The notes under the pieces are model-generated. The model did no database searches, had not been told where the DNA came from, and worked only from the letters and a program-made list of their open reading frames with translations. DNA of 64,000 nucleotides from Vibrio sinensis (GTDB lineage: Bacteria > Pseudomonadota > Gammaproteobacteria > Enterobacterales > Vibrionaceae), in NCBI RefSeq assembly GCF_003605645.1, contig NZ_QVMU01000028.1:1-64000 (forward strand). The letters run 5' to 3'. Made by a program: the position numbers and the translations under genes. Below, in pieces: positions 36,470-45,239 of this stretch. Every line of letters begins with the position of its first letter. The stretch's first letter is position 1.

Positions 36470-37840
36470 TTGCATCGTTATAAACAAGAAGCCAACAAGC
36501 TAATTAAGTTGGCAACCCCCGTGTTGATTGCGTCTGTCGCCCAAACGGGAATGGGATTTGTCGATACAGTCATGGCTGGCGGCGTAAGTGCAACCGACAT
36601 GGCCGCAGTATCTATTGCGGCGAGTATTTGGTTGCCCTCAATTTTGTTTGGCGTCGGCTTGCTAATGGCGTTAATCCCAATTGTCGCTCAGCTTAATGGT
36701 TCTGGTCGTCGTGATAGAATTCCGTTTGAAATTCATCAAGGTATTGCCATGGCTCTGATAATTTCTGTTCCAATTATTATTGTTTTATTCCAAACACAGA
36801 TAATTCTTGGCTGGATGGATGTAGAGGCTGCCCTTGCGGATAAGAGTATCGGCTATATGAATGCGGTTATGTTTGCCGTACCAGCATACTTACTATTCCA
36901 AGCATTGCGTTGCTTTACCGACGGTTTATCCTTAACTAAACCTGCGATGGTTATCGGCTTTGTCGGTTTACTTTGTAACATTCCACTTAACTGGATCTTT
37001 GTTTACGGCAAATTTGGACTTCCTGAAATGGGCGGTGTTGGCTGTGGTGTCGCTACGGCAATTGTATATTGGATTATGCTCGCGATGATGTTGGCTTATG
37101 TACTAACGGCAAAACGTGTTGCACATATCAACCTATTTGGTACTTTCCACAAGCCAGAATGGCGTTCGCTATCACGCTTATTCAAACTGGGTTTACCTGT
37201 TGCTGCTGCGCTATTTTTTGAAGTGACATTATTTGCTGTCGTCTCTTTATTAATCGCACCACTTGGTTCATTGATTGTGGCTTCGCACCAAGTTGCTCTA
37301 AACTTTTCATCTCTCATTTTCATGTTACCAATGAGTATCGGTGCAGCCACCAGCATTCGTGTTGGACACCGACTGGGTGAGGGTTCTGTCGAAGAAGCAG
37401 CGATTGCATCACGTGTCGGTCTTGGTGTGGCATTCTGCCTTTCACTTGTTACGGCTGCACTGACCATTATTTTCCGTGAGCAGATTGCTTTACTTTATAC
37501 AGACAACCCAGAAGTGATCAAAATGGCGCTTCAACTATTACTGTTGGCAGCCGTTTATCAATGTACCGATGCGATTCAAGTGGTCGCAGCAGGTGCGTTA
37601 CGTGGTTACAAAGATATGTCAGCGATTTTCAATCGAACCTTTATCGCCTACTGGATCCTTGGTTTACCATCGGGTTATATTCTTGGTATGACCGATTGGG
37701 TCGTAGAACCGATGGGAGCCTATGGATTCTGGATTGGTTTTATCATCGGACTTTCTGCGGCCGCAATCATGCTCGGCCTGCGCATTCGTTGGATGCACCA
37801 CCAGCCAGAAAGCGTCCAATTTAGTTTTTCAGAAAGATAA
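36470..37840 (+). CDS. norM: NorM-type multidrug efflux MATE transporter
   Basis: 456 residues, the length of Vibrio NorM, with twelve membrane helices in two related halves. It exports cationic drugs and dyes in exchange for Na+. Conserved text includes 'LATPVLIASVAQTGMGFVDTVMAGGVS' near the N-terminus, 'GGVGCGVATAIVYW' and 'GALRGYKDM'. The start is a TTG at 36470 with GGAG nine bases upstream, giving 'MHRYK', the known NorM N-terminus. Confidence 0.94.
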   Translation: MHRYKQEANKLIKLATPVLIASVAQTGMGFVDTVMAGGVSATDMAAVSIAASIWLPSILFGVGLLMALIPIVAQLNGSGRRDRIPFEIHQGIAMALIISVPIIIVLFQTQIILGWMDVEAALADKSIGYMNAVMFAVPAYLLFQALRCFTDGLSLTKPAMVIGFVGLLCNIPLNWIFVYGKFGLPEMGGVGCGVATAIVYWIMLAMMLAYVLTAKRVAHINLFGTFHKPEWRSLSRLFKLGLPVAAALFFEVTLFAVVSLLIAPLGSLIVASHQVALNFSSLIFMLPMSIGAATSIRVGHRLGEGSVEEAAIASRVGLGVAFCLSLVTAALTIIFREQIALLYTDNPEVIKMALQLLLLAAVYQCTDAIQVVAAGALRGYKDMSAIFNRTFIAYWILGLPSGYILGMTDWVVEPMGAYGFWIGFIIGLSAAAIMLGLRIRWMHHQPESVQFSFSER

Positions 37841-37912
37841 ACGGATACTCATTGGAGAGTAAAAACTTGGAACTATCGTTCTAAGTAGCTTAAGTAGCAT
37901 TGAATTGTGATA

Positions 37913-37938
37913 AAAGGTCAGCATTTGCTGACCTTTTT
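37913..37938 (+). terminator. Terminator between norM and the DNA ligase gene
   Basis: Hairpin AAAGGTCAGCA/TGCTGACCTTT with T5 on the plus strand and A4 on the other side, so it may act in both directions. Confidence 0.88.
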
Positions 37939-38003
37939 ACATCTAATAACTCACATCAAACTAACCGTTTGAAATCAATTGCGTAAACAATAAAGCGATT
38001 CGA

Positions 38004-38855
38004 CTAGTTGGATCGTTCACGCAGATACCGAGCAAATTTAGGCACCCCATTATCTGTGTACCCATTGTGGCGAAAAGTCACGGTCGAACCAATTTCTGGG
38101 GGATGTTTGCGCTGATCATCACTAAATCCACTACCAATATAAAACTCTATTCCATTGTCTAGCTTTACCAATAGAGAACCTAGCATTCCTTGATACTTCC
38201 CTCGCCCAACTCGATAACCAATGACACGAGCTTCGGCATCATGAAATTTCTTTAACTTTAAAATATCGGTGCTACGCCCGGCTTGATAGCGACTGGTTAC
38301 CTTTCTCAGCATTACTCCCTCACCAGATTCACCACTCACGTTATCTAAGTAATGAAATAACTCCGCTTCAGACGCTATAGGGGTATGAACCACATATTTT
38401 ATATGGTCGACATCAATTTGATTTACCGTATGCACAATATTGAAATAACGTTTTCGAAAATCACCTGCGGCATGAGGCATATCAAACAACATAAAAGATA
38501 TTTTCTTCCACGATTGAGTATGGGGCGTCTTATCTAACACAGTTTGCTGAACGATGTGAAAATTCCCTCTTCCAGCCCATAACTCTCCCTCGACAGGAAA
38601 GTTAGGCAGAGCCTCGGTAAACCACTCCGGTGCTATTAGACTTTTTCCACTGCGCGTTTTTAATGCCTTCCCATTCCATATTGCGCGGATTCCATCTAGT
38701 TTTTCACTTTTCCAATATTCTGCCGTATTGATCCCGTCCTGATAATTCTTGGCATGCATCAGCGGCATATACTCTTCCGACGTGGCGAATACCGGTTGTG
38801 ATATTTGTAATGAAAACAAAATACTGCTGGCGACAATTGTCAGACGTATTTGCAT
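38004..38855 (-). CDS. ATP-dependent DNA ligase with signal peptide (Lig E type)
   Basis: 283 residues. Lys52 in the adenylation motif 'EKLDG' and downstream motifs 'EGELWAG', 'MLFDMPH', 'EGVMLRK' and 'ILKLKKF' mark the nucleotidyltransferase domain; the C-terminal part (about 195-283) is the OB domain. The N-terminus (1-24, 'SLQISQPVFA-TSEE') is a clear Sec signal, so the enzyme should work in the periplasm. Lig E proteins of this kind seal nicks in vitro and are thought to act on DNA outside the cytoplasm, for instance during uptake or in biofilm; this is an inference here. Confidence 0.88.
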   Translation of the reverse strand: MQIRLTIVASSILFSLQISQPVFATSEEYMPLMHAKNYQDGINTAEYWKSEKLDGIRAIWNGKALKTRSGKSLIAPEWFTEALPNFPVEGELWAGRGNFHIVQQTVLDKTPHTQSWKKISFMLFDMPHAAGDFRKRYFNIVHTVNQIDVDHIKYVVHTPIASEAELFHYLDNVSGESGEGVMLRKVTSRYQAGRSTDILKLKKFHDAEARVIGYRVGRGKYQGMLGSLLVKLDNGIEFYIGSGFSDDQRKHPPEIGSTVTFRHNGYTDNGVPKFARYLRERSN

Positions 38856-39003
38856 CCTTGCGTTCCCAATATTTCAATTTCCCCCAGTTTGCTATATTAA
38901 TTTTATAAAACAACGGACATATGGTTCGAATAATGAAAAACGAGAAGCGGCATAGCACATAAATGTTACAACAGTGTTACATGCACAGTAATTTAAAACA
39001 TTA

Positions 39004-39018
39004 CTCTCAATTTGACAT
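39004..39018 (+). promoter_or_regulatory. Candidate SypG enhancer site, distal, upstream of sypA
   Basis: CTCTCAATTTGACAT fits the SypG enhancer consensus as I recall it (TTCTCANNNTGMDWN) except for the first base. It lies 8 bp upstream of the better site at 39026. Confidence 0.4.
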
Positions 39019-39025
39019 TTTCTAA

Positions 39026-39040
39026 TTCTCATTTTGAGAA
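39026..39040 (+). promoter_or_regulatory. Candidate SypG enhancer site upstream of sypA
   Basis: TTCTCATTTTGAGAA is a perfect inverted repeat with a 3-bp centre and fits TTCTCANNNTGMDWN. It lies 50 bp upstream of the sypA -24 element. A near-identical site is found upstream of sypM (51552). Confidence 0.65.
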
Positions 39041-39089
39041 TAGCCACACCACGCTGACTTAAGTAGCTGATTAATTTGAAAATTCAGTT

Positions 39090-39105
39090 TGGCACGCTAT
39101 CTGCT
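39090..39105 (+). promoter_or_regulatory. Sigma-54 promoter of sypA
   Basis: TGGCACGCTATCTGCT matches 11 of 12 fixed positions of TGGCACG-N4-TTGCW with exact GG-N10-GC spacing, about 40 bp before the sypA start. Confidence 0.85.
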
Positions 39106-39143
39106 CTATTAAGAGAGTTATCACTTAGATTGAGGAAGCACAG

Positions 39144-39464
39144 ATGGAACTACGTAGAATTGACAGCCAAAAGACTCATCTTGTTCTCGTCTTTAATGGC
39201 AATTTAGACGCAAATGGAAGCAGAAAAGCTCAGGTTCAATTGGATGAAGTCATTGCAGATCCATCACACAATGACGTTGAAGTCGACTTCAAACATGTGC
39301 AATTCCTTGATAGTTCAGGGGTTGGAGCTATCGTTTACTTATACAAACGTTTACTTGAACGTGATCGCAACATGAAAATTAAGAACGTAACGGGACAACC
39401 ACTCGAGATAATGACTCTTCTACATATAGATCAAGCGATACCGATAAATTCAATTAAACACTAA
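39144..39464 (+). CDS. sypA: STAS-domain regulator SypA
   Basis: 106 residues, a single STAS domain like anti-sigma-factor antagonists, with 'FKHVQFLDSSGVGAIVYLYKRL' around residues 49-70. In V. fischeri SypA is needed for biofilm formation and is switched off by phosphorylation of a serine in the DSSGVG motif (Ser56 there; Ser57 or Ser58 here) by SypE. No sypE is found in this locus. GAGGAA precedes the ATG. It is the first gene of the polysaccharide locus, behind a sigma-54 promoter. Confidence 0.88.
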   Translation: MELRRIDSQKTHLVLVFNGNLDANGSRKAQVQLDEVIADPSHNDVEVDFKHVQFLDSSGVGAIVYLYKRLLERDRNMKIKNVTGQPLEIMTLLHIDQAIPINSIKH

Positions 39465-39491
39465 AACGATAATGATAATAAGGACGTTGGC

Positions 39492-40328
39492 ATGAGGGTA
39501 GATAAAAACACGATAATGGTGCTCACTGTTGCGCTATCTCTTATGGCTTGCACTAACTATCCAGACTATGGGACAGGTGGAATTGCAGAACAGTACCCAA
39601 ATTCTGATTTTTCCCCTGTCATGCCTGATGAACCTCTTGGTCCCGAGCATGGGCTACGCTTCGACTGGCAGTTAACCAAATTACATCTTGATTCATTGAT
39701 CAGAGAAGGGGCTCGTTGGTGCTTTCCTGCCGCCGTGGTACAAGCATTGGAAAAGCAAAACCGTATCGCCCGTGAATTGGAAGGTGGCCTGCTGTTGGAT
39801 GCCGCCAATGATCTTGTTATTCAGCGTCGACGATTAACTGAATTGGAATTACAGTTAGATTACGTCACATCTCAAACACGTTGTGTCCCCCCTATCGATC
39901 AATATTCATTTCAACAACAACTCGCCATCATTGATCAGCTATACAATTTGCTCAATGTTGATAATCAATTTGCATTCGACTCTATAGAGGTCAACCCTAA
40001 ATATATGGGGAACCTTGCACAGGCAGCTAACATTCTTCGAGAACACCCAACACTAACTCTCTCTGTGACAGGTCATGCCGATGCTATAGGTGATAATCAA
40101 TACAATCAAAACTTAGCGATGGGCCGAGCAAAACAAGTCAAACGTTACTTAACTATTTTTGGTTTAGAAACCAACCGTATCCAGACCCAATCTGTAGGTG
40201 ACGAACTACCTTTATACGAGGGTAATTCTCCCGGTGTACGTTTAACCAACCGACGCGTCAGTATAGAAATTGTTTCTACCGACGAGATCTCCGTTAACAA
40301 CAGTGTTGGAGGTTATTATGATCAGTAG
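39492..40328 (+). CDS. sypB: OmpA-family lipoprotein SypB
   Basis: 278 residues. A lipoprotein signal with lipobox 'LSLMAC' (Cys20) is followed by a unique region and a C-terminal OmpA-like domain (about 160-270) with 'LSVTGHADAIGDNQYNQNLAMGRAKQVKRYL', which binds peptidoglycan. Order and type match SypB of V. fischeri. It probably anchors or helps the export complex in the outer membrane. AAGGA precedes the ATG; its end overlaps sypC by 11 nt. Confidence 0.85.
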   Translation: MRVDKNTIMVLTVALSLMACTNYPDYGTGGIAEQYPNSDFSPVMPDEPLGPEHGLRFDWQLTKLHLDSLIREGARWCFPAAVVQALEKQNRIARELEGGLLLDAANDLVIQRRRLTELELQLDYVTSQTRCVPPIDQYSFQQQLAIIDQLYNLLNVDNQFAFDSIEVNPKYMGNLAQAANILREHPTLTLSVTGHADAIGDNQYNQNLAMGRAKQVKRYLTIFGLETNRIQTQSVGDELPLYEGNSPGVRLTNRRVSIEIVSTDEISVNNSVGGYYDQ

Positions 40329-42426
40329 ATTTCTTTTAATTTGCTTTCTAATATTCTCTCCTTTTTCTCTCTTCGCTGAAACAACGTCGGTTGATGAGAA
40401 TATGCGAGTTCAAGTCGGTGATTTAATCCAAGTTAATTTACCCGGAGAATCATCTCTCAATCGTGGATTCCAAGTGGACAAACGCGGCCGAATCAATCTT
40501 CCGGAAGTTGGCCCTTTGTATGTAGCTGGTTATGATGAGGCGCAGTTACAAGAAGCTGTTATCAATGCTCTTGATGATGTATATCGCGATCTCAACTCCG
40601 CCTCCGTGTTTATTGCTGAGCAGCAAATTCTTATCTCTGTTCAAGGTTATGTCGAATCTCCTGGAGAATATACCTTAGGAAAAAATGCCGATATTCAAAT
40701 GGCAATCCATGCAGCTGGCGGCCTACGTTCAGGAGCCCAGTTAAATAACATGTTACTCAAACGCAAAGGCGAACGAATTCCTTTTAACTACAAAGCATTC
40801 TTAGATAGCGGTGACGAAACACTGCTACCCAAATTGGAATCATTGGATAGCCTATTTGTACCCGCATCACCGCTGGTTGGTAATGTTGAACAACAGTTTG
40901 ATGCCAATAAACAAGCGAACTCTGGTGATAGCGCAGACAGTCGCACTGCGATTAAGGTCTTTGGTGAAGTCAACTCACCGGGCTCATTTACTTATAAAGA
41001 AAATACTGACCTCGTTGATGTGTTAATGCGCGCAGGTGGTGTGACTCGTTATGCTTCTGTCGAACAAATTCGGGTCATCAGTAACAATACCCCATCACTG
41101 TTTAACCTTAAGCGTTATTTAGATACCGGTAATGAAAAACTACTGCCGGAATTGTCTGCAGGTACGACGATTTTCGTCCCCAAACAAGAAGAAGAAATCA
41201 AGGCCGGTGCCAACGTTGTCTACATCATGGGTGAAGTCGCCCATCCGGGAGCATATGAGGGTAAAAAAGGCGCCTCTTTCATGGATATTCTCGCTAATGC
41301 GGGAGGCCCTACTCGCTATGCAGAATCTCGCCAAATTCGTCTAATTAAAGCAAATGGCAATATTGTTAAATTTGACCTTACGGCATATACCGAAGGCTTG
41401 AATAAACAAAGCCCACCGGCAATTCAAGCGGGTGACGCGATATTCATTCCAGAAAAAACTGATATGAATGAAAAGTCATGGTTAAAAATATCTCCAGACC
41501 GCGCAGTGAGCGTGATTGGCGAAGTGGTTCGTCCGGGTCGTATCGAATGGTCTGATGAAATGGATTTGATGGATTTACTTGCTCATGTAGGAGGCCCAAC
41601 ATTACGAGCTGACACATCCAAAATAGAAGTGGTGACCAGCGGAGGCAAGTTGCACACTTTCGACTTAGATAAATTTATTCTAAAAGGTGCTCCAATTCAG
41701 GAGTTACCAGTGGTGACTGCTGGTTCCATTATTCGTATCCACGATCTACCTCAAGATCCATCAGACAACAAATCGCAATGGGTCCGTCAAAGTTCAGATG
41801 CTTCTATCTACGTCTTTGGCCAAGTCAACGCACCGGGTCGCTATCGCTTTACCGAAGATATGCATTTTCTCGATATACTTTCAGCGGCTGATGGGCCTAC
41901 CAAGGATGCCGATATTCACAACATTCGAATCACTCATCGCGATAAAAGTTACGCACGCGTCAGTAAACTCAACCTTTCGCTCTATTTTGAAACAGGTGAT
42001 GAGAAACTGCTGCCAAGTGTCACCATGGGCGATACCATCTATATTCCTGAAAAAGACAAGATTTGGCTGGATAATCCAAAAGAAGAAACTGTTCGTGTAT
42101 TAGGAGCCATTAATAAACCAGGCCGTTATGTATTCGACGACAACATGACCATTCTCGACATATTAGCTGAAGCTGGCGGCCCTAGTAACAATGCCTACCT
42201 CGAAAAAATTTCCGTCGTCAACATGTCTTGTTGTCAAGGGCAAGCTCGCACATTCAATCTAATCCAGTTCAGTAAAACCGCCAACATTTACCAACTACCT
42301 GTGTTACGAGCTGGGGATACCATTTTTATTCCCGATAGACGCGACAGTTTCATGGAAAAAGCTCGTGTTGGTTTGGAAGATATTCTCCGACTCACGACGA
42401 CAATTGTTTTAATTGGAGCGCTATGA
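40318..42426 (+). CDS. sypC: Polysaccharide export protein SypC with six SLBB repeats
   Basis: 702 residues. A Sec signal (1-20, 'SPFSLFA-ETT') and a polysaccharide-export domain ('QVGDLIQVNLPGESSLNRGFQVDKRGRINLPEVG', about 30-63) are followed by six SLBB-type repeats, each of the form V-x-G-x-V-x-x-P-G-x10-D-x-L-x-x-A-G-G. It is a Wza-type outer-membrane export channel, longer than E. coli Wza (379 residues) because of the extra repeats. GGAGG lies six bases before the ATG at 40318; the earlier frame start at 40270 is inside sypB. ATGA links it to sypD. Confidence 0.9.
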   Translation: MISRFLLICFLIFSPFSLFAETTSVDENMRVQVGDLIQVNLPGESSLNRGFQVDKRGRINLPEVGPLYVAGYDEAQLQEAVINALDDVYRDLNSASVFIAEQQILISVQGYVESPGEYTLGKNADIQMAIHAAGGLRSGAQLNNMLLKRKGERIPFNYKAFLDSGDETLLPKLESLDSLFVPASPLVGNVEQQFDANKQANSGDSADSRTAIKVFGEVNSPGSFTYKENTDLVDVLMRAGGVTRYASVEQIRVISNNTPSLFNLKRYLDTGNEKLLPELSAGTTIFVPKQEEEIKAGANVVYIMGEVAHPGAYEGKKGASFMDILANAGGPTRYAESRQIRLIKANGNIVKFDLTAYTEGLNKQSPPAIQAGDAIFIPEKTDMNEKSWLKISPDRAVSVIGEVVRPGRIEWSDEMDLMDLLAHVGGPTLRADTSKIEVVTSGGKLHTFDLDKFILKGAPIQELPVVTAGSIIRIHDLPQDPSDNKSQWVRQSSDASIYVFGQVNAPGRYRFTEDMHFLDILSAADGPTKDADIHNIRITHRDKSYARVSKLNLSLYFETGDEKLLPSVTMGDTIYIPEKDKIWLDNPKEETVRVLGAINKPGRYVFDDNMTILDILAEAGGPSNNAYLEKISVVNMSCCQGQARTFNLIQFSKTANIYQLPVLRAGDTIFIPDRRDSFMEKARVGLEDILRLTTTIVLIGAL

Positions 42427-43121
42427 TGACGATTCCAGCAACGCTATTCCCAGTAGAACAGATATTTATGGAAACACAGCAGAAGCAGTGTCGTTCTATT
42501 TGTATTACTGCATGCGATACGGGTGACGGTGTAACGTCTGTCGCCACCGCATTGACAGAACGGTTCCTACTCGCGGGATATTCGACATTGCTAGTTGATC
42601 TTAACCTCAACAATCCCGCTTTTCATAACAGCGCTTTAGTGCATAAAACTAATGATGAATTAACTCACTGGATAGAACATCATAAGACTCATCATATTTA
42701 TACTGGCGTTACTGTCCCTAACCAGACCGGCAGTTTAATAGCGTACCGTGACCCTGATTTTTTGAAAAATAATCTGAATAAGTGGTTAGCTACGTATGAT
42801 CGAATAGTGATAGATACCTCACCTATTCTGCACGCGACAAATGACAATATTCCTGCAAATACCGTTGCTCTCTCTTGTGACGCGGCATTACTTGTGGTTA
42901 GAACTGGGCACAACACCAGTTCACAACTAGCGCAAGCCTCTGCCTACCTTGACAACGACCAGATCCAATTACTAGGGACTATTTTAAATACTTATCAACA
43001 ACCTAGTTTAGGTCAAGAGATGGTCCGTGAGTTAAAACGCATACCCTTTGTTCCTACTCGATGGCGAAAAAAACTCAATCACTATTTACTCAATAGCCCG
43101 TTACTCAATTCTCTCGCTTGA
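42423..43121 (+). CDS. sypD: CpsD/CapB-type P-loop protein SypD with altered Walker A
   Basis: 232 residues, of the same fold as the cytoplasmic part of bacterial tyrosine kinases that partner Wzz-like proteins (here SypO). Walker A region reads 'CDTGDGVTSVA' where the usual GxGK[ST] Lys is Val. The Walker A'-like 'TLLVDLNLNNP' and Walker B-like 'YDRIVIDTSPI' are present. The C-terminus has no tyrosine cluster (one Tyr in 'NHYLLNS'). So it may bind nucleotide poorly and is unlikely to autophosphorylate in the normal way. It likely helps control chain length. A 194-bp gap without genes follows. Confidence 0.82.
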   Translation: MMTIPATLFPVEQIFMETQQKQCRSICITACDTGDGVTSVATALTERFLLAGYSTLLVDLNLNNPAFHNSALVHKTNDELTHWIEHHKTHHIYTGVTVPNQTGSLIAYRDPDFLKNNLNKWLATYDRIVIDTSPILHATNDNIPANTVALSCDAALLVVRTGHNTSSQLAQASAYLDNDQIQLLGTILNTYQQPSLGQEMVRELKRIPFVPTRWRKKLNHYLLNSPLLNSLA

Positions 43122-43315
43122 TTGGGCTCTATTTCTAAAATACTCAACTTAAGATCAATATGGCTATTGCGTGACCGACGTCAATGATTAATACATTTAT
43201 TCCATAAAGAACAACAACTAATTGAAAGAATTAACCTATTCTTATAACAAGCGAATCAATAAGACCCTAGAAGCGAGCAAGATTTCAAGACTCAAGGGTA
43301 TAAAAAGGACCTGAT

Positions 43316-43678
43316 ATGCATAGCGAACTAGTTAGTGAAGAAGTATTACAACAAATGCTCAAGGATATGGGGCCCGAAATACTTCCTATGCTAATTGATA
43401 ACTACCTCGAAGAATCCAACACTCGTTTAGCAGCTATTTACCAAGCAATGGATGAGGGCGACTACAAAACATTAGAGTTTGAAAGCCACACTCTTGGGAG
43501 TACGGCGCTGGCATTAGGAAATATTCCTCTTGGCCAATTGGCTCGAAAAATTGAGGGTTTATGTCTACAGAATCAAGCACAAGCTACTATTGAGTTAAAA
43601 CAAGAGCTACTTGATATCGCGCAACCGTCTTTAACTGCGATTCAACAACGTCTTACACAGGGATTTACTTCCCTTTAA
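43316..43678 (+). CDS. Stand-alone HPt phosphotransfer protein at the sypF position
   Basis: 120 residues, a single HPt four-helix domain with phospho-acceptor His58 in 'FESHTLGSTALALGN'. AAAAAGGA precedes the ATG. In V. fischeri this place holds sypE and the hybrid kinase sypF, whose HPt domain passes phosphate to SypG. Here only an HPt protein exists, directly before sypG, so it should deliver phosphate to the SypG receiver from a kinase encoded elsewhere. Region 43122-43315 shows no remnant of other genes. It might be called SypF-like, but it lacks kinase and receiver domains. Confidence 0.85.
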   Translation: MHSELVSEEVLQQMLKDMGPEILPMLIDNYLEESNTRLAAIYQAMDEGDYKTLEFESHTLGSTALALGNIPLGQLARKIEGLCLQNQAQATIELKQELLDIAQPSLTAIQQRLTQGFTSL

Positions 43679-43730
43679 ATCCAATAATGAACAACAAATC
43701 AGTCGCTAGAAAATAACAAGGATGTCGCGA

Positions 43731-45239
43731 ATGAGAACTAAAGTATTGTTAATCGAAGATTCAACATCTCTGGCAATCTTGTATCAACAATATGTAAAGG
43801 ATCAGGCTTACGATATGTTTCATGTTGAAACAGGAAGAGAAGCCATTGCGTTCATAGAACGCAACATGCCCCAATTGGTGATATTAGATTTAAAATTGCC
43901 AGATATGGATGGCGAAGAGATTCTAGATTGGATCACAGAAAATCAAATTCCTACATCTGTCATTGTAGCGACGGCTCACGGTTCCGTTGATATTGCTGTC
44001 AACCTGTTACAAAAAGGCGCCAAAGATTTCGTTGAGAAGCCAATTACCGCAGACCGTTTGCGAACATCAATCAACCTACATCTACAGCAAGCAAAATTAG
44101 AACACTTAGTTGAGAACATAGAAAATCGTTTTGATCGTCATCATTTTCATGGATTTATCGGTTCAAGCCTCCCGATGCAGGGAGCATACAAAATTATCGA
44201 TTCCGTTGCTCCTACCAGTGCTAGTGTTTTTATTATAGGTGAAAGTGGGACGGGTAAAGAAGTGTGTGCTGAAGCTATACACAAAGAAAGTCGCCGTCAG
44301 AACATGCCATTTGTTGCGATCAATTGTGGCGCAATCCCCAAAGACCTGATGGAGAGTGAGATATTTGGTCATGTAAAAGGGGCGTTTACTGGTGCAACCA
44401 ATGACCGAAAAGGTGCAGCAACACTCGCGAATGGCGGAACTCTATTCCTCGATGAGCTGTGTGAAATGGATCTTGAAATGCAGAAGAAACTACTGCGTTT
44501 CTTACAAACCGGTACTTACACCCCGTTAGGTGCGTCAAAAGAACTTAAAGTTGATGTTCGGATTATTTGTGCCACTAACCGCAACCCGCTATTGGAGGTT
44601 GAGGAAGGCCGCTTCAGAGAAGACCTTTACTATCGTGTTCATGTCGTTCCTATCGAAATGCCACCACTGCGTGAACGAGGTAACGATATTGTCATTCTTG
44701 CAACACATTTCTTAAAACTGTATGCGCGAGAAGATGGTAAGAAATTCAAAGAGATCAGTAAAGATGCCGAGTCATTATTGAAACGCTATCGATGGCCGGG
44801 TAATGTTCGCCAACTACAAAATGTCATTAGAAACATTGTTGTCCTCAATAATGATACAAAACTCAATGCTGAACACTTACCGGCACAAATAACTCAATCC
44901 ACAGCTAAAAAAACCGTCAGCATTGTGCCAATTCAACGTTCAACACCTGTTCAAACTTCAACACCGTTACAAACTGACTCCGTTGCTTCCGTCGTTGAAG
45001 AACGCAATACTCATACTCACTCGCAAGAAGAGCATCGACATCACGAGTACACTGACAAACCAAAAATCCAACCTATGTGGCTAATTGAACGTGAAGCAAT
45101 TCAGCAAGCGATCGATTATTGCGATGGAAATGTTCTCAATGCCGCTGTTCTACTCGAATTGAGCCCATCAACCGTCTACCGCAAGAAACAAGCCTGGGAA
45201 ACGGAAGCTGAAGTTGATGAAAAGAAAGCTCATCAATAA
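43731..45239 (+). CDS. sypG: Sigma-54-dependent response regulator SypG
   Basis: 502 residues: receiver (1-120) with Asp53 in 'LVILDLKLPD', AAA+ domain (about 135-375) with Walker A GESGTGKE, the GAFTGA loop and 'NGGTLFLDELCEMD', a long Gln/Thr/His-rich linker (about 390-455) and a C-terminal helix-turn-helix 'GNVLNAAVLLELSPSTVYRKKQAW'. It activates the syp promoters with sigma-54; Asp53 matches the phosphorylation site of V. fischeri SypG. The ATG at 43731 has AAGGA eight bases upstream, whereas ATG 43722 overlaps that site. It overlaps sypH. Confidence 0.9.
   Translation: MRTKVLLIEDSTSLAILYQQYVKDQAYDMFHVETGREAIAFIERNMPQLVILDLKLPDMDGEEILDWITENQIPTSVIVATAHGSVDIAVNLLQKGAKDFVEKPITADRLRTSINLHLQQAKLEHLVENIENRFDRHHFHGFIGSSLPMQGAYKIIDSVAPTSASVFIIGESGTGKEVCAEAIHKESRRQNMPFVAINCGAIPKDLMESEIFGHVKGAFTGATNDRKGAATLANGGTLFLDELCEMDLEMQKKLLRFLQTGTYTPLGASKELKVDVRIICATNRNPLLEVEEGRFREDLYYRVHVVPIEMPPLRERGNDIVILATHFLKLYAREDGKKFKEISKDAESLLKRYRWPGNVRQLQNVIRNIVVLNNDTKLNAEHLPAQITQSTAKKTVSIVPIQRSTPVQTSTPLQTDSVASVVEERNTHTHSQEEHRHHEYTDKPKIQPMWLIEREAIQQAIDYCDGNVLNAAVLLELSPSTVYRKKQAWETEAEVDEKKAHQ

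Noticed and set aside
43122..43315. Remnants of sypE or sypF in the gap after sypD
   Set aside because: 194 bp with no frame resembling PP2C, RsbW or receiver domains; nothing to support a pseudogene.
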